The notes: a model not told the origin generated them from the letters alone. Positions 41,380-53,365 are shown, numbered from the stretch's first letter. The stretch: 64,000 bases of DNA from Morinoia aosen (GCA_030386875.1 CM059562.1:46955757-47019756); one strand, 5' to 3'. Numbers and translations: made by a program.

Positions 41380-41971
41380 GAGGCCTGAGTCATATTTTGG
41401 CTGACTTTCAGCATTATCAGACGAGAGTTGTTTGGATTCTTTGTTTTCCTGGCTTTGAATTGGCAGGCTGTGGCCAGTTTTAGTTGAGTGAGCGACTGAG
41501 AAATGAGGGGTGCTCTTGTCATTTCCACTCTCTTGGTGGTGGTTATGTATGCGGTTTGGCTGTTAATTTTTTTTTTATTTCGACTGAGATTCTGCTGTAG
41601 CTTTTCTCTTTGTATTGATCTTACTGAGTGCCGAGTACGTGGTTGGTGGTTGATAATTTGTACTCGTTTGTGATGAGGGTATATCGCTCTCTGAGTTCGC
41701 GTCAGATAATAACGAAAACCTGTTTTTCGTGGGCACTGTGCATGCGGCAGTCGGAGATCAATGGGGGAGAATGTTCATCATCAATAGGCAAGCGATGATT
41801 CAGGTTTCTGGAGACTTCACTTAAAACAGCTAGTGATCGAGTAGAATTCTTCAATTCATTTTGCTGTTCTGCACTGATGTTGGGGCATTCAGTTCTATCA
41901 TTCAGGTCATTGGAGTTTATGATACATGAGCTAGATTGTAAAGTGAGTTTTAGACTCGATCTAAGAGCAAT

Positions 41972-42256
41972 CTATTGAAGGAAATGGTGTGTTTCTTCTC
42001 TTGCACCGGGCCAAGTACGAACATCATTGCAAGTTATGAGATCAGTTGCACCGTTTGTTCGGAGCGGAATCAATTTAATACCGTTTGTTTTGCACAAATT
42101 CAACGCCTGATACAATTGTTTACCGCTACACGCACTCACTGCATAAATACGGGCCAGAGCATGCTTAGACAATATAAGTTCCTTAATTTTAGCAATGTTA
42201 GGTTGTGAGAGGCTGAAATCTCTGAAGCAAACGATGTAGTTAATGAATTGAGGCAT
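41972..42256 (-). pseudogene. LINE F ORF1 conserved segment
   Basis: 94 codons including FINYIVCFRDFS and a Leu-rich helical stretch ending NDVRTWPGAREETHHFLQ. Copy B preserves the same region near 57240-57400. No confident domain match; it might be a degenerate SGNH-like or RNA-binding region. Confidence 0.5.
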
Positions 42257-42304
42257 TTGGCCAATTACGTTAAGGATATCATCAATGCGACCGGAAGTTA
42301 CAGT

Positions 42305-42844
42305 TCATATTTTGCAAATGGGGTCAATGTCGCTCCTTTGGACCGTCGTGAGAATTTTATCTCCAACGAGAAATGTATCCAGAGGTTTTTTGCAATGTGA
42401 GTCAAAAAATTGGCTTGTAGAAAGCGGGATCTTTGGCGTAAGATCGAAAGAGCTTACGTGTAAGTTCAATTTGAAAAGTTGTTCTGTAATGAGCCTAATA
42501 TTAGAAGCGGTGGAAGATATCGAAAGTGGACTTGAAGGCGCCCGCTGTTTTGACATCCTCATTAAGTGGGCTGCAGTGAGAGACAGGTTATTGTTTACCT
42601 GGTGGATGATATAGGACATTGAAATTTGACGCGGGTGCAAGCTGCTTGATGCAATATTCAGGTAATCATGATCACTAGAATTATAAATATTAGAAATATT
42701 AGAACCGTTAATATTAGGCTCATTCATCGCACCATTCTCGGTAGCTAGTGACAAATTTACATTTTTACCCGTCGTAACACTTGAGGTTCTTGGTGACTTT
42801 TTCGGTGGTGTATCTTCTCGAGGATTGCTTGGAAATAAAAACAC
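42305..42844 (-). pseudogene. LINE F ORF1 N-terminal region
   Basis: 179 codons, Ser/Asn-rich and probably disordered at first (SNPREDTPPKKSPRTSS), then a helical part with TAAHLMRMSKQRAPSS and LTEQLFKLNLHV-like sequence. Coiled-coil ORF1 starts like this are usual in LINEs. The true start is not clear. Confidence 0.5.
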
Positions 42845-42850
42845 GGTTAC

Positions 42851-43297
42851 GTAGTTTAGAAACTACTGACCTGGTCTTCACACACGAATACTATTTTCGG
42901 AATCAGTGACCTCACATCCACTAGAATCAAGTGTCAGAATTCATGCAACTAAAAGTGTGTCCCCTAGTGTTGTCGCTGGAAAAAAATGAATTACAATTAA
43001 TGTGATTATTATTCTCTATTCAATCTAAATTCCACTCTTCAGGAGTGTAAATTTAGAACATTTTTGTACAGCCAATTCATTATCGAAGTAACAGAGAAGA
43101 GATAACTCAAATGCTTTTAATGTGAACGTTTCAAGACTCACCTCAGTATGAACTAAGAATATACGAATAAATTGATAAAAACTTTAGTGGTAAAATACAT
43201 AAAATGCGATGATTTAAGACAGCCAGACAAAACAAACATGATAAAGAAAATTCCCCTTCTATTATTTTCAGGGGAAAGTACATCGCATTTCATAAAA
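42851..43297. other. No recognisable gene
   Basis: AT-rich sequence between LINE F and a MITE-like inverted repeat. I see no motif beyond simple A/T tracts. Confidence 0.4.
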
Positions 43298-43686
43298 GGG
43301 TACTAGTGGGTTATCTGTAACCACTTTTAATTTATGGTTTCCCTTTGATGTTAAGGTTAGGTTAGGTTAGCTTAGCTTAGTAAAGATATTATGAATCTTT
43401 ATTGTTTTTAATTTTTGTTTTGTTTTAGGCCAAAATGAAACTCTGGGATCTTCCAAGAACTGAAGAGGAAGGTCCCAGAGATTCATTACATTTAAATGGA
43501 AAGTAGATAAATTGCATTAGAAATAAATATAAATGAAGAAGGATACCTTCTCAGATGAAAAAACATTCATACTGTCCAGAACATCAATTTCAATTTCATA
43601 TTCATAAAACATTTGCATTTGCCACTTTTTCCCCTAAAAACATTTTTTCCCCTTAGCAAGTGGTGACAGATAACCCACAAGTACCC
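43298..43686. mobile_element. Short inverted-repeat element (389 bp)
   Basis: Left arm gggtactagtgggttatctg (43298-43324 in full) is matched by the right arm (43660-43686) in inverse orientation at 25 of 27 positions. The interior has ccccttt/ggggaaa runs and a short TTAGG run. No target duplication is obvious. Confidence 0.5.
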
Positions 43687-44264
43687 ACACGAGAATGGTT
43701 TTACCAGGTGAATGTAGAGGAATTATGTAATTTCAAAATAAAAATAATGCACATCATTACAAAATTACCAATTTTTCGTTTCGTAAAACTTGTCTGCAGG
43801 ATCTGTCTGAAGAATGTTGTCTTGCATGCTGTACGCGAAGGAGAACCCGGAAGTTGCCTTTTCAAAAACCACAATCGGCACGCTCTTCGACCCTTTCGAA
43901 TAGTCTTTGTAACGAAAGATTTGAATTGAATGACTGACGAACATTTTACTGACGCTCATTCAAAACGTCTTCGAAGTCAATGACTCGCTCTGTGAATTTT
44001 CGTTTCTTATCTCATACACCACCTCTAACAGAAACTCTTTTTCCAGCGTTTCCCGATCATCCTATAACTTATTAGCTAATGTTTATTTTCCGGCAACATG
44101 ATCAGCAGAGTGGTTTCATATGCTGTCTCCATTAATTTTTTGACCACCAACCTGAGAAGTTTATGAATTCTTGATAACAATAATAAAAATTTTCCCTGAG
44201 AATCTGTTCAGTTTCATTTTAGTTGATACACGCACTGTTCATTATCTTGTTTCAAGATATTCTT
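43687..44264. other. No recognisable gene
   Basis: AT-rich sequence with only short, unconserved open frames. Confidence 0.35.
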
Positions 44265-44423
44265 CATCGGAGGCTGCAGCCGTCCCGTGTACTTTATTTT
44301 AGTTGTGCGCACGGTGCTTCACAACGTATGGGTTCCAATCTTGGAGCGCTATACGTGAAGGTCGTGGAGCTTGCAGATCAGAGTCATAAAATAGGAAATT
44401 TATTTCTTCCCCTTTGCGTCTAA
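44265..44423 (+). pseudogene. Penelope-like element 4 fragment (GIY-YIG, decayed)
   Basis: Plus-strand frame reading RRLQPSRVLYFSCAHGASQ, then LGALYVKVVE. This lines up with the PLE pattern KLPAGMQ..YKFSCARCAS and RSLRTRVSEH. The nuclease Tyr and Gly positions are only partly kept. Low sequence identity, but motif order and spacing agree. Confidence 0.45.
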
Positions 44424-45547
44424 GTATTTCAAGAAACACTTGTCAAACGGACCTTGTTGTAAGTAATAAAAATCGATGAGTTTGCAATTTATAGCTTCAT
44501 TTTCATCTATTTTTGACCTTGAACCTTCAGAATTTCTCTACCGCCACAAGCCAAGGTTATCCCCCAATGACACGCAGTGATTCCACTTTGAAAATAGTCA
44601 ACCGGTGGATTCTTATTTGTAGTCTTACTTTGTTATTTTCAATACCTTTGTTCGAATTCACGATCTATATTTCTCATTTATTCGCCAATTCTTGGTTGAT
44701 AATAACCTTAGGTTCGAAACCTTATTAATTAACGCAAGATAACACTACTCTTAAAATTTTATTAGGGTAAATTTTGTTTTTCGCATCTATTTTCTGTCAT
44801 ACATCTGTCAACATTAAGAACAAACACCATCATTTGACGCAGGTTACTGCAACACCTCTTATATCCAAAGCTTAAAAGTACCGTCTGAGTAAAAATCCGC
44901 CATTTTCCAACGGAATTTTCTGAAACTTTCACCATCGATATAAAATGATGGAACAATTTTTTACTTTTTTACTCATTTTTTACTTATTTTTAATTTTTTA
45001 CTTTTACTTACTAAATCACTTATGTGATTTTTTAGTAATTTTATTAGCAAATTGATTTTTTTAGGGAAAAGTGAAAAATGAGTTTTACAAAAAATGCAAC
45101 TCTTAGTACAATATAGAAGTTACAGGAATCAAAAACATAGCAATCGATAGAGCTTGAAAATATCTACTGAAGTGTCAAGCATTTTCCATCTTTCAATTTT
45201 TTTTTATTTTTTTCCCAAAATTTGATCATTTTCATACTTTTAACCCTCATTTCTGATGTAAATTTTCAACTAAGTCAATTTTCAAAAAATGGTACCTCTA
45301 TGAATTTGTAACTCTATGAATGTTCTAGGAAATGATATCTCTGTCATTCCTGTATCTTCAAAACTGTGAATGCAGTAATATTTTATGCGACAATAAATGA
45401 GATATTTATGAGAGCCTTACCAACTCGTTTTACTAAGTGGTTTGCTGCTCAATCTAAATAGAATTTGTTCACTGAGGGTTAAAATTATTTTTCGTGAGCT
45501 GTAGGGCTAACTCTCGCCTGTGAACGCTCAAAACAAACAAACAACGG
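44424..45547. other. No gene; includes one copy of a dispersed repeat
   Basis: 44878-44960 (accgtctgagtaaaaatccg ... aaaatgatggaacaatttt) is repeated diverged at 45870-45955 in the same orientation; similarity continues weakly downstream in both copies. Confidence 0.5.
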
Positions 45548-45815
45548 TATCTACGGATGCTTTATTTCCAATTCAAGCCTGATACATATCACCTTGTACA
45601 TTGGATTTTCAAATGCCTCATAACTGACACCAGGACGCCATGACGCTTTCCCCAGTCAAGACCGGTACCTATTTCAGACACCTGGGTAGAGTGGGGTATT
45701 GTGCTTGAAATTTTTACCCTATACCCAACAGAGAAAATTGCCATTCAGCGCCGGGATTTGAACCCCCGTTGCCCGCACGGAGGCAGGTCCTGAAACCGCA
45801 CGGCTATGATGAGCC
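45548..45815 (-). mobile_element. tRNA-derived SINE, copy 1
   Basis: Minus strand: a pol III head with an A-box-like TAGCCGTGCGGT (near 45798-45809) and B box GGGTTCAAATCC (45754-45765), then a tRNA-unrelated body ending in cggaaataaagcatccgtag-like sequence. The body matches copy 2 at 56381-56652 closely. Tail TTTGTTTGTTTTG-like on the minus strand. Confidence 0.8.
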
Positions 45816-46379
45816 AAACCTGCTTTGTTGCTAGGGGGGTTCGGAGGGGGGGGTGCATGACGACCTTGGGGGGACCGTCTGGATAAATACTCAAGTCCGA
45901 TATTTTCCACCGGATTTTTCTGAAATTTCCCGTGGGTGTAAAATGATGCAACAATTATTCAACGTGGGTTTTTTCAAATTTTATTTGAATTTTTTTTATC
46001 AAAACAACTGAAAAAAGTTAGTTTGAAAATTGTATCTGCTCCTTTAATTTTGAAGTTACCGAACCGGCCACACGTGTTTTTAGAAAGCTTGCCTAAATGG
46101 GTTGTCTAAAGAAACATGAGAGTGGAATTTCGTATTTTGATTCGTTGAATTTTGACATCTTATTTCTGTTAAAATTTTCAAACCAAACAGTTTTTTTAAA
46201 AAATTCATACATCAATTTTCGTGCATTTTTATGCTTTTTTTCTCCGTTCTCGTACAAGCATTAAACTAGACCGTCGTGGCACCTATTTATGTTTCTCAAT
46301 CAAAGACATTTGCATCATGTTTCGAAAATAACACTACATTTCTAATTCGATAACTTTATAGAACATTATTGTGTTCTTC
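45816..46379. other. No gene; second copy of the 44878 repeat
   Basis: 45870-45955 repeats 44878-44960. A G-run (ggggggg) near 45845 and T-rich tracts follow. Confidence 0.45.
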
Positions 46380-47090
46380 AATTATTTACGTCCTTAAATG
46401 TCCTTGTTAGTCTTGTGTGATGTAAATCATTATACGCTCTTGTGAATGTTATGACAACCCTATCTTGTTGGTCACTCTCACACATCACTCTAATTATGTT
46501 GTACATGTCTTGGGAGCCGTTGTAGAATAATAATTTTCATGTTTCTGACTCAAGGAGACTGTTTTGTGGCAATATTATTAGCATGGAAATATCATAAATT
46601 CGTTGCGTGATGAAAGACATTTTCTACGAGTCCCTTGATTGGAATACTAGTCTATACGTAGAAATAAAAATATAGACCTGATTGTCAACCTCGCTGCCTT
46701 TTGTCAACCTCGCTGCCTTGCTGCCTGAATGTCTGCCTCGCTGCCAACGCAGGATTATTTTGATCCACACGTTTTACTTTCAACAAATTACTTATACCGC
46801 AAGTGACTGAGCTCATGTTTCACTACAAGTGTATACAAAAAAGAGTATTCTCAACTATACATTGTGATGGGAATCGTGTTTTCTTTTATAATTGTAGTTA
46901 CATACATCATCAAATCTACACTAAACAATACTAGGGATGCATTTCCCTCAATCATTTTTTTCGACTATTGACATGGGTATTACAATACTCATGTATGTGT
47001 ATCATATAAGTAAATTTTCCTAACTCTAAGATATTTTAAAATCCAATGATGTTTTGTATCACCTCTATTGGAAAAGAAACTGTTTTTTTT
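46380..47090 (+). repeat. Dispersed repeat family D, copy 1
   Basis: Two blocks are shared in the same order with 50390-51790: 46500-46680 (catgtttctgactca, gactgttttgtg, attggaatactag) and 46840-47090 (gacatgggtattacaatact, aagatattttaaaa). Copy 2 is longer, with extra sequence between the blocks. No coding capacity. Confidence 0.6.
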
Positions 47091-47393
47091 TACCTTTAAA
47101 ACTGTGGGAGAACTAGCATTTCAAACGCAAACAAATTGAAGTTGTCAGGAGAGCCTGACATACTCGTCACCTGGCCGTGAAATGACTTAGGTGACTGGCC
47201 TTTCGCAAGCTGTAGCAAACGACCAAACAAACTTACAAATCAGTGAAGCATATCGTTAGATTAAGAAAAAATTCTTTATAACATGAGCTAAAAAACAATA
47301 AATCCATGTTACTTCGGATTTTGGGCCCTTAATGGTATCCATTCAGGGGATTTGCTCTTCTTCTTCCTGAGACTTACCTCAATACCTTCAAAG

Positions 47394-47787
47394 GGATTCA
47401 CAAAGATGCGTAAACTTCGCAGCCAAGGTGGTATGCAACGGTAATTTCAAAAGAAGTGATCACGTAACCCCTCTCCTTAATGAACTCGGCTGGATTCCTA
47501 TTCAAGAAAGGCTTCTCATGCAGAGGGCTCAATACGTATTCTCCTCTTTGTATCTTCCTCAGAGCAATGCTGAGATAGTGCGTTTCCATCCACCCGTTGT
47601 AACCAACCAAAAGCCAAACAGAAACAATAATGTCTTAGTCAACTATCGTTCATCCCACATAGGGCAGAAGGCTCTGTCAATATCAGGCGCCTTACTGTGC
47701 AATGAACTTCCCCTGAGTATTAAAATCCCTCAAAGACCGAGAGAATTTAAAGCCAAAATAATTCGTCATCTTGCGTCTCAACGATAG
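47394..47787 (+). pseudogene. LINE F RT C-terminal fragment (plus strand)
   Basis: Reads CVNFAAKVVCNGNFK, then PLLNELGWIPIQERLL, RAQYVFSSLYLP, VTNQKPNRNNNV and GALLCNELPLSIK. It aligns with 32508-32900 (minus strand), where the family reads CMNFAAKVVCNGKFK and GALLWNRLPQSIK. The signature Trp is Cys here. It is a 5'-truncated, separate insertion. Confidence 0.8.
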
Positions 47788-48440
47788 TTCGTTAAATATC
47801 TTTTGAAAATCGTCCAGGGTCTTCCAACTGAATTAGACTAATTTTGATGCTCTGAGTCCGAAAATGACCTTGGCTTGGCTCAATCAGGTCAGGATTTTTT
47901 GCTACAGAAATTTTAAAATAAATCGGTTTTTCGTGAAAACCAAATTTCTGCGAATCATCAGCTGATAAACTCGTGACGATCTTTTCCGTTTTCCTTAAAA
48001 AATAGAAGTCAACGCATCCAAACTAATTCAGTTTTTATTTACTCCATCGTATTTGATGGAGCTCGTCAGGAGGTCATATGTATAGCTCGTCAGGAGGTCT
48101 ATGGCTGTATCTCAAAAAGTTGACCTGACAGAGCAAAATCAATGTGATGTTCGGACTCAGAACACCATAATTAGTCTAAATCTGCTGAGAAACCCCTGAT
48201 GATTTTTTGGCTGTTACCCTGTTCTGTAGCTAAGAATTATAATTCTTAGTTACAGAACATACTGAACACGTATTGACGAATCTCATTTGCCTGGTATCTC
48301 CGTTGCTGAATACTCTCCCTTGCTCATTTTCTTTATAATTCAAGACATCACACAACAGTCTTGAAGTATGCGTAGGTATTATGATTTGATCGCCTATACG
48401 CTGGGATTTGCAAACATGCTTACTTATAATGTATGTACGA
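47788..48440. other. No recognisable gene
   Basis: Contains a short direct repeat (agctcgtcaggaggtc at about 48060 and 48084). No conserved frame. Confidence 0.4.
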
Positions 48441-50099
48441 AGGGTAACATGGGGCCACGAGCCCACAGCGGGTAATGGGCCCATAGCGGGTTTCTCGTTA
48501 AGTATGGCACATATTGTCGCATGCGCTCTAGCGTCGTTCAACCTCTTTACTGGAACTACGTGTTCTGATTGACGTTGAGCTGGAAGGTTGTTTTGGTGAG
48601 TTATTTAACAAGAACTGTTTTAGTCGATTTAGAAGTTTACTTACTGCCAAATAAAACAATTTTTAACCATTGTACTCAAAGCTGTTTAAAATACTGTGAA
48701 TTATATTTTGAAAGTATTGTTTATTAGGATAATTTTGAGATTAAGTTGAGACTGTTAGCTATTAAAACAAAATTTGGACGTAAGATAAATTAAAATGGTA
48801 CCAAGTGGGGCAATGAGCCCAGGGTACCCACGGGGTAAAGCGCCAATGGTGGGCTCATTGCCTCTCTGTGAAGTATGTATTTTCTAATTATTTACATCAC
48901 CTTATGAACCTATTATTGAACAGATAAAACATGGTGCGCAATTATAAAAGGAGAACGAATATGGTCAATTATTCTAGAATTGAACTCCATAATGTATTGG
49001 AGGAAATTCAACGTGGTAAATCACTGAACTCCACAAGTGCCAAGTTCAAAATACCGAGGAAAACGTTGCGAAGGCACAAAGACGGCAAGGTGAGACAGCC
49101 TGAAGTCCCTCGTATATGGAGAGCGACAGATCACTCCCTTCAGATGCTGAAGTAGCAATTGCTGAGTGAATTAAATATATGCAAAAAAGAATGTTCGGAC
49201 TAACAACCACAGATGCTAGGAAAATTGCGTTCAACGTTGCTGATCGACAAAAATAAATCACCCATTTAATAAAGACACCAAAATGGCTGGTAGTGATTGG
49301 ATGATGAATTTTATGAATCGCTATAATTTAAGCATTCGTATTCCTTTATCTTCTAGTTTGGGACGAGTTGTTGGCTTTAATAAGCCAAAAGTTGACGAGT
49401 TTTTACGGTCTTGGTTGGAATCATGAGCAAGTAAAAATTCCCTGCGGGGGACGTGTGCCATTTCAAAATAGCCGGTCTTAAGAGAAATGGATCCAATGTA
49501 TGGCGTGCTAAAAATGGGCTCATCAAGACAGTAAAAACGGCGATCAGAGGTATATTTGTCAAAACTGCGATAGCAAATAGGATCATTCATAAAATATAAT
49601 CGTTACTACTTTTTCTTTGTACTAGCTATTGGATGAATGAACTATATACTTTTCTCGGTATTAGGTGTTTTCCGCACTCCAAGAAATATTTTTTTCTAGT
49701 CAAGGATGTATTTTTTTAGCGAAGGAAATGTTTTTTATAGTAATTAATAATTTAATGAATGAATTTTTTTTTACCATACTTCGATTATGTTGAACTGTCA
49801 AATAAGGTTTTATTATTATTAAAATATAAGAAAAACACAATTGGGGTGAAGAGCCTGGGGGATGGGCGCCTTGCCCCAAGCCCATGGGCCCATTGCCCCA
49901 GGGCCAGCGCAATGGGCCCATTTTGACACTTTTTAAAAAATGATTTTTCACGAAAATTCGAATTTATCTACAGGCTTATAATTCATACCATATATTCTCT
50001 AATAGTAGTAGAATTTTTAAGAAATAAGAACGAACTAATATCAATGGTAACTTTCTCAAAAATTCACTTTGAAAAAAAGGGGGGGCCCCGTGTTACCCT
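48441..50099 (+). mobile_element. pogo-like (Tc1/mariner) DNA transposon, internally deleted
   Basis: Termini agggtaacatggggcc (48441-48456) and ggccccgtgttaccct (50084-50099) are inverted with one mismatch. Subterminal repeats of atgggcccattgcccc type occur on both sides (about 48465-48490, 48800-48870 and 49860-49920). A pogo-type transposase N-terminus is encoded at 48931-49425; the DDE catalytic region is missing. I see no clear TA duplication. Confidence 0.7.
48931..49425 (+). pseudogene. pogo-like transposase, N-terminal DNA-binding region
   Basis: Start MVRNYKRRTNMVNYS, then a psq/CENP-B-type helix-turn-helix (LEEIQRGKSLNSTSAKFKIPRKTLRRHKDGK). After frame breaks near 49155 and 49250 it continues as FNKDTKMAGSDWMMNFMNRY, SIRIPLSSSLGRVVGFNK and KVDEF, the conserved second DNA-binding block of pogo/Tigger transposases. 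The catalytic domain does not follow. Confidence 0.78.
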
Positions 50100-50389
50100 A
50101 TTTGGGTGTATGTGCGCATATGGGTGTGCATATGTGGACATACACCTGTGTGCACTGGACTAGAAACTGGTATATAAACTATAAAAACCGGCCTTTTTTC
50201 TCCCTCCCAACTTTTAACACTACCCAACACATCATTTCGTTTTATTATTGTGGAGCAATCCAAAGCTTAATGTCTTGTACATGTAAAATGTGGTACCTAT
50301 GCATGTTTATCAATTGCAAACATTTTGCGCCAGATTTCATAGATAATGTGATTTTTTTCCTAATATGAAACCTTAATACGACATTCATG
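50100..50389. other. TG-rich sequence, no gene
   Basis: Imperfect (TG/CA)n near 50105-50160. No conserved frame. Confidence 0.4.
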
Positions 50390-51790
50390 TTTTCTTTCTT
50401 CCTTACGTCCAAAATGCTAATGTTATGCTAGTGTAGTGCAAATTATCATATCATCTCTTACGCTCTAGAGTATATTATATCAACTGCACCTTAACCTCAC
50501 GTATTTCTGGAAGTATTCTCTACTTGGGAACCGTAGTAGAACAATCGCTTCCATGTTTCTGACTCAGGCAGACTGTTTTGTGCCACTATTTTTAGTACGG
50601 AAATTTTATAAAATTCATGCCACAATGAAAGATATTTTTTCCGATTCTCTCGATTGGAATGCTAGTTTATACTGACTAGTTTATGCTGATATTTGCGCAC
50701 ATGCTTACTTGTGTATGTGTGTACGTGTGCACGCTGTGCGTACGTAGATAGATGAATGTGTCACTACGTAATACTTCATTTCACTTGATTATTGTAAAGG
50801 ATTTATAAAATATATATATATATTTGTTGCGCGATCACCCACATATGATAAATAAGACGCGTATCAACCAATGATCTTTTTGATACAATATTTAATAAAA
50901 AATCGTAACAATATTTAATTAGAAATTGTAAGCAGCAACACATACTGAAAAAATTGTCACGAATTTCCTTTGCTCATTATCCTATATTTCAGAACATCGC
51001 ACTGCATTTTCATAGTATGCTTATGCATTGTGATTGCCTCGTAGCATAGAAATGTATTTGTGTGTGTTTACGTGTTAGGTGTATGTGTGTGCGTAGGTAT
51101 GTATGTGCATGTATATGTGTATATATTTACATGTATATATGAGCATATGTGTGTACTAAACTGACAACTAGCATTTTAACTAGAGACAATGTTTTTTTCT
51201 GTTCACTCTCAACTTGTAGCATTACCCAAGTCGTCATCTCTTTATAATTGTAAAGCATTCACGTAAAAACTATACATTTGTTGTGCGATCATCCGTTTGT
51301 ATTTAAATAAATTGCTTATCAACTAATGACCGTTATGTTAAAATTGTTTAATTAGCAATACAAAACTTGTAATTTTCGTGGTCCTCATGCTTACATGTAT
51401 GTATATTTATTTATTTTCGTGCTTCCTTGAAATGACATTTTTGAACATCTGCCGAAAAAAGCTATTCTAATATTATTTCCTGGCGTCAAGAATTGCGGAG
51501 TTTTATGTCATGTATACGTAAACTGTCAAAAGTGTTCTCAACCCACAATGAAAATGCATCGTCCATGAAATAGTGTTATCGCTTATAATTATCATTACAT
51601 GTATCATCAAATGTAGATTAAGCAACATTAGGAGTACACTGCTCTCAATCATTTCTTTTCGACTAGTGACATGGGTATTACAATACTCGTGTGAGTGTAT
51701 CATCTAAGTGCATTGACTTCAAGATATTTTAAAAACCAATGATGGTACATTTGTAACATTTCTATTGGAAATAAAACGTTTTTTTTTTTT
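50390..51790 (+). repeat. Dispersed repeat family D, copy 2
   Basis: Longer partner of 46380-47090, with a (TG)n/(TA)n stretch near 51055-51150 between the two shared blocks. A similar TG/TA core occurs in family R1 below. No coding capacity seen. Confidence 0.6.
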
Positions 51791-52250
51791 CATGGCGTCG
51801 GGGCATTTTTTTCGATGTAGGCTTAGAGACATAGTTGACATTCTTTTTTCTCTGTGATTACCGAATATTCCCCTGTGTAGATGTGACAGTTCTTGAGAAC
51901 GTCCCTTGATCTAAAATATTATATAGGCTATAAGTCATGTTAGACTCGAATATTATGGATTTCAATGATAGATGTATACAATTTAGTATTTCAAACTGAT
52001 AAAATAACGAAATTATGAATTACATTTAATTATTATTAAATATTATATATTTCACTAAAGACGCTACAGAGACGTTTATTCGATATTCCTCAGTTCTTCA
52101 TTTCTATATACAGGGCGAATATCATTTCTGCTATTGCCGTGTGGCGGCATAGTTGCAATTTTGAGGTAACGTTCTATTTAGTGCTAGCATAGTATGCCAT
52201 TAAGTTCACTTGGACTATGAAACAGACCATTACGCCTCTCACCTTTTAGT
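51791..52250. other. No recognisable gene
   Basis: AT-rich sequence with no repeat partner noticed. Confidence 0.35.
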
Positions 52251-52530
52251 TTACGTTTTGTGTCGCTCGCTTCTGCCACTACGTGCCGGCTCGTAAATCA
52301 ATTTCGTACACATGCTATATGTAGAGGTTTGGATATTTTCGATTAAGTTGGCGATTACTGGTGGGCTCCAGTAGGGGCTGAGTTTTAATATTGGTAGTTG
52401 GTGTCCCCATGCGGGGGTTCCTGCTACCCACACCACTTGGTCGAGCGACTTACCCATGCTGGAACTCCCTTTCCCCAGGCAGGGCACCGAGAGCTGCAGC
52501 ATAGTGCGCTCGGCCATCTTCCTTATATCT
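52251..52530 (-). other. GC-rich island with an 88-codon frame and splice-donor-like site
   Basis: Stands out from AT-rich flanks. The minus strand has ATG at 52517 in good context (aagATGGCC), an 88-codon frame (MAERTMLQLSVPCLGKG ...) and GGTAAGT about 65 nt in, which could be a 5' splice site. No domain is recognised. It may be a first exon, a 5' UTR of an element or chance. Confidence 0.3.
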
Positions 52531-52559
52531 GACTTTGTCCACTTCCCACTGCGAAAGCC

Positions 52560-52910
52560 TCACACTTAGCCTGTGTAGTGCAGTTGATTATGAAACAATA
52601 ATTAGGCTCATATGTAGTCTATGTATCGAAATTTGGTAGCCATTTGTAACTCGTAAGTTATATCAATCTATCACCGTGTCTCTATTTTATCGCATGTACC
52701 CACTTCCGTATATTGTTGAAGAGAAACTGAGAGGATGAGAAACCAATTTTTTTGTTGTTGTTTGCAAACTGTAACTTGATTTGCTTGAAAATTCTGTTAT
52801 AAAATTAAAATTTATCCCTTTTCTACGTTCTTAAAGTCATCTAAATTATTTCTGTCGATTATAATGAGCAACACGGCTGTCAGCTGAATTTAGCAGGACG
52901 AAGGTCGTTT
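52560..52910 (+). repeat. Dispersed repeat family R1, partial copy
   Basis: Shares the string tcgcatgtaccca ... gttgaagagaa ... gagaggatga with 54405, 61415 and 63752, and the later block ataatgagcaacacggctgtc. Confidence 0.6.
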
Positions 52911-53058
52911 TTTAGGACGGCGTACCCCTTACGGACCTTTTCTTTTGAATGAAGTTTGGTATACTGACAGGAAATGCAATTTGGAATCGTTTGTCTTCTA
53001 TGAAAAAATGAGATCTTCTTGAAAGAAAACGAGATATTCATAGAAAACGATTTTTTTT

Positions 53059-53365
53059 CTAAATGCATCTCCTCCTACAGTTTTAAAGCTACAGGGATGA
53101 TTTTTGTATCATTGGATGCGAAATATTGTGGATATTACGGAAAGTAAGCGGAAAATCTGTGAAGTCATTACGAAATAAATAAATTTATTTTTTGTAGCGC
53201 CGTTATTTTTGAGGGGCAAAATTTTCATTTGTGACGTCACAACTTTTGTTTGCAACAAATTTCGAATTGCCCATTTACTTTCTGTATTCTCCATAATTTT
53301 CCGCATCCAATAATACCAAAAATCATCACTGTATCTTAAACACTGTAGGAGGAGATGCATTTTGA
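53059..53365. mobile_element. Fold-back MITE (307 bp)
   Basis: Inverted arms of about 95 bp: left 53059-53155 (aaatgcatctcctcctacag ...) and right 53270-53365 (... ctgtaggaggagatgcattt), with moderate divergence. The arms enclose about 115 bp including a tgacgtca site at about 53232. No coding sequence. Confidence 0.75.

Larger units (their letters stand above)
39893..42850 (-). mobile_element. LINE family F, copy A, 5' half (ORF1, OTU-like, endonuclease)
   Basis: Minus-strand continuation of 32508-34390. From right to left: low-complexity ORF1 N-part (42305-42844), a conserved ORF1 segment (41972-42256), the OTU-like region (41008-41379), endonuclease (about 40400-40840) and linker (39893-40363). 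The linker runs out at about 39893 and its continuation is at 34390. A second, more decayed copy is at 54920-57440. Confidence 0.75.

Noticed and set aside
43355..43370. Telomere-like TTAGG run
   Set aside because: Only about three units, degenerating into ttagc; it lies inside an inverted-repeat element and is too short to be telomeric.
45740..45815. tRNA gene on the minus strand
   Set aside because: Only box A/B-like parts remain, the cloverleaf is not complete and a SINE body follows; the same holds at 56590-56652.
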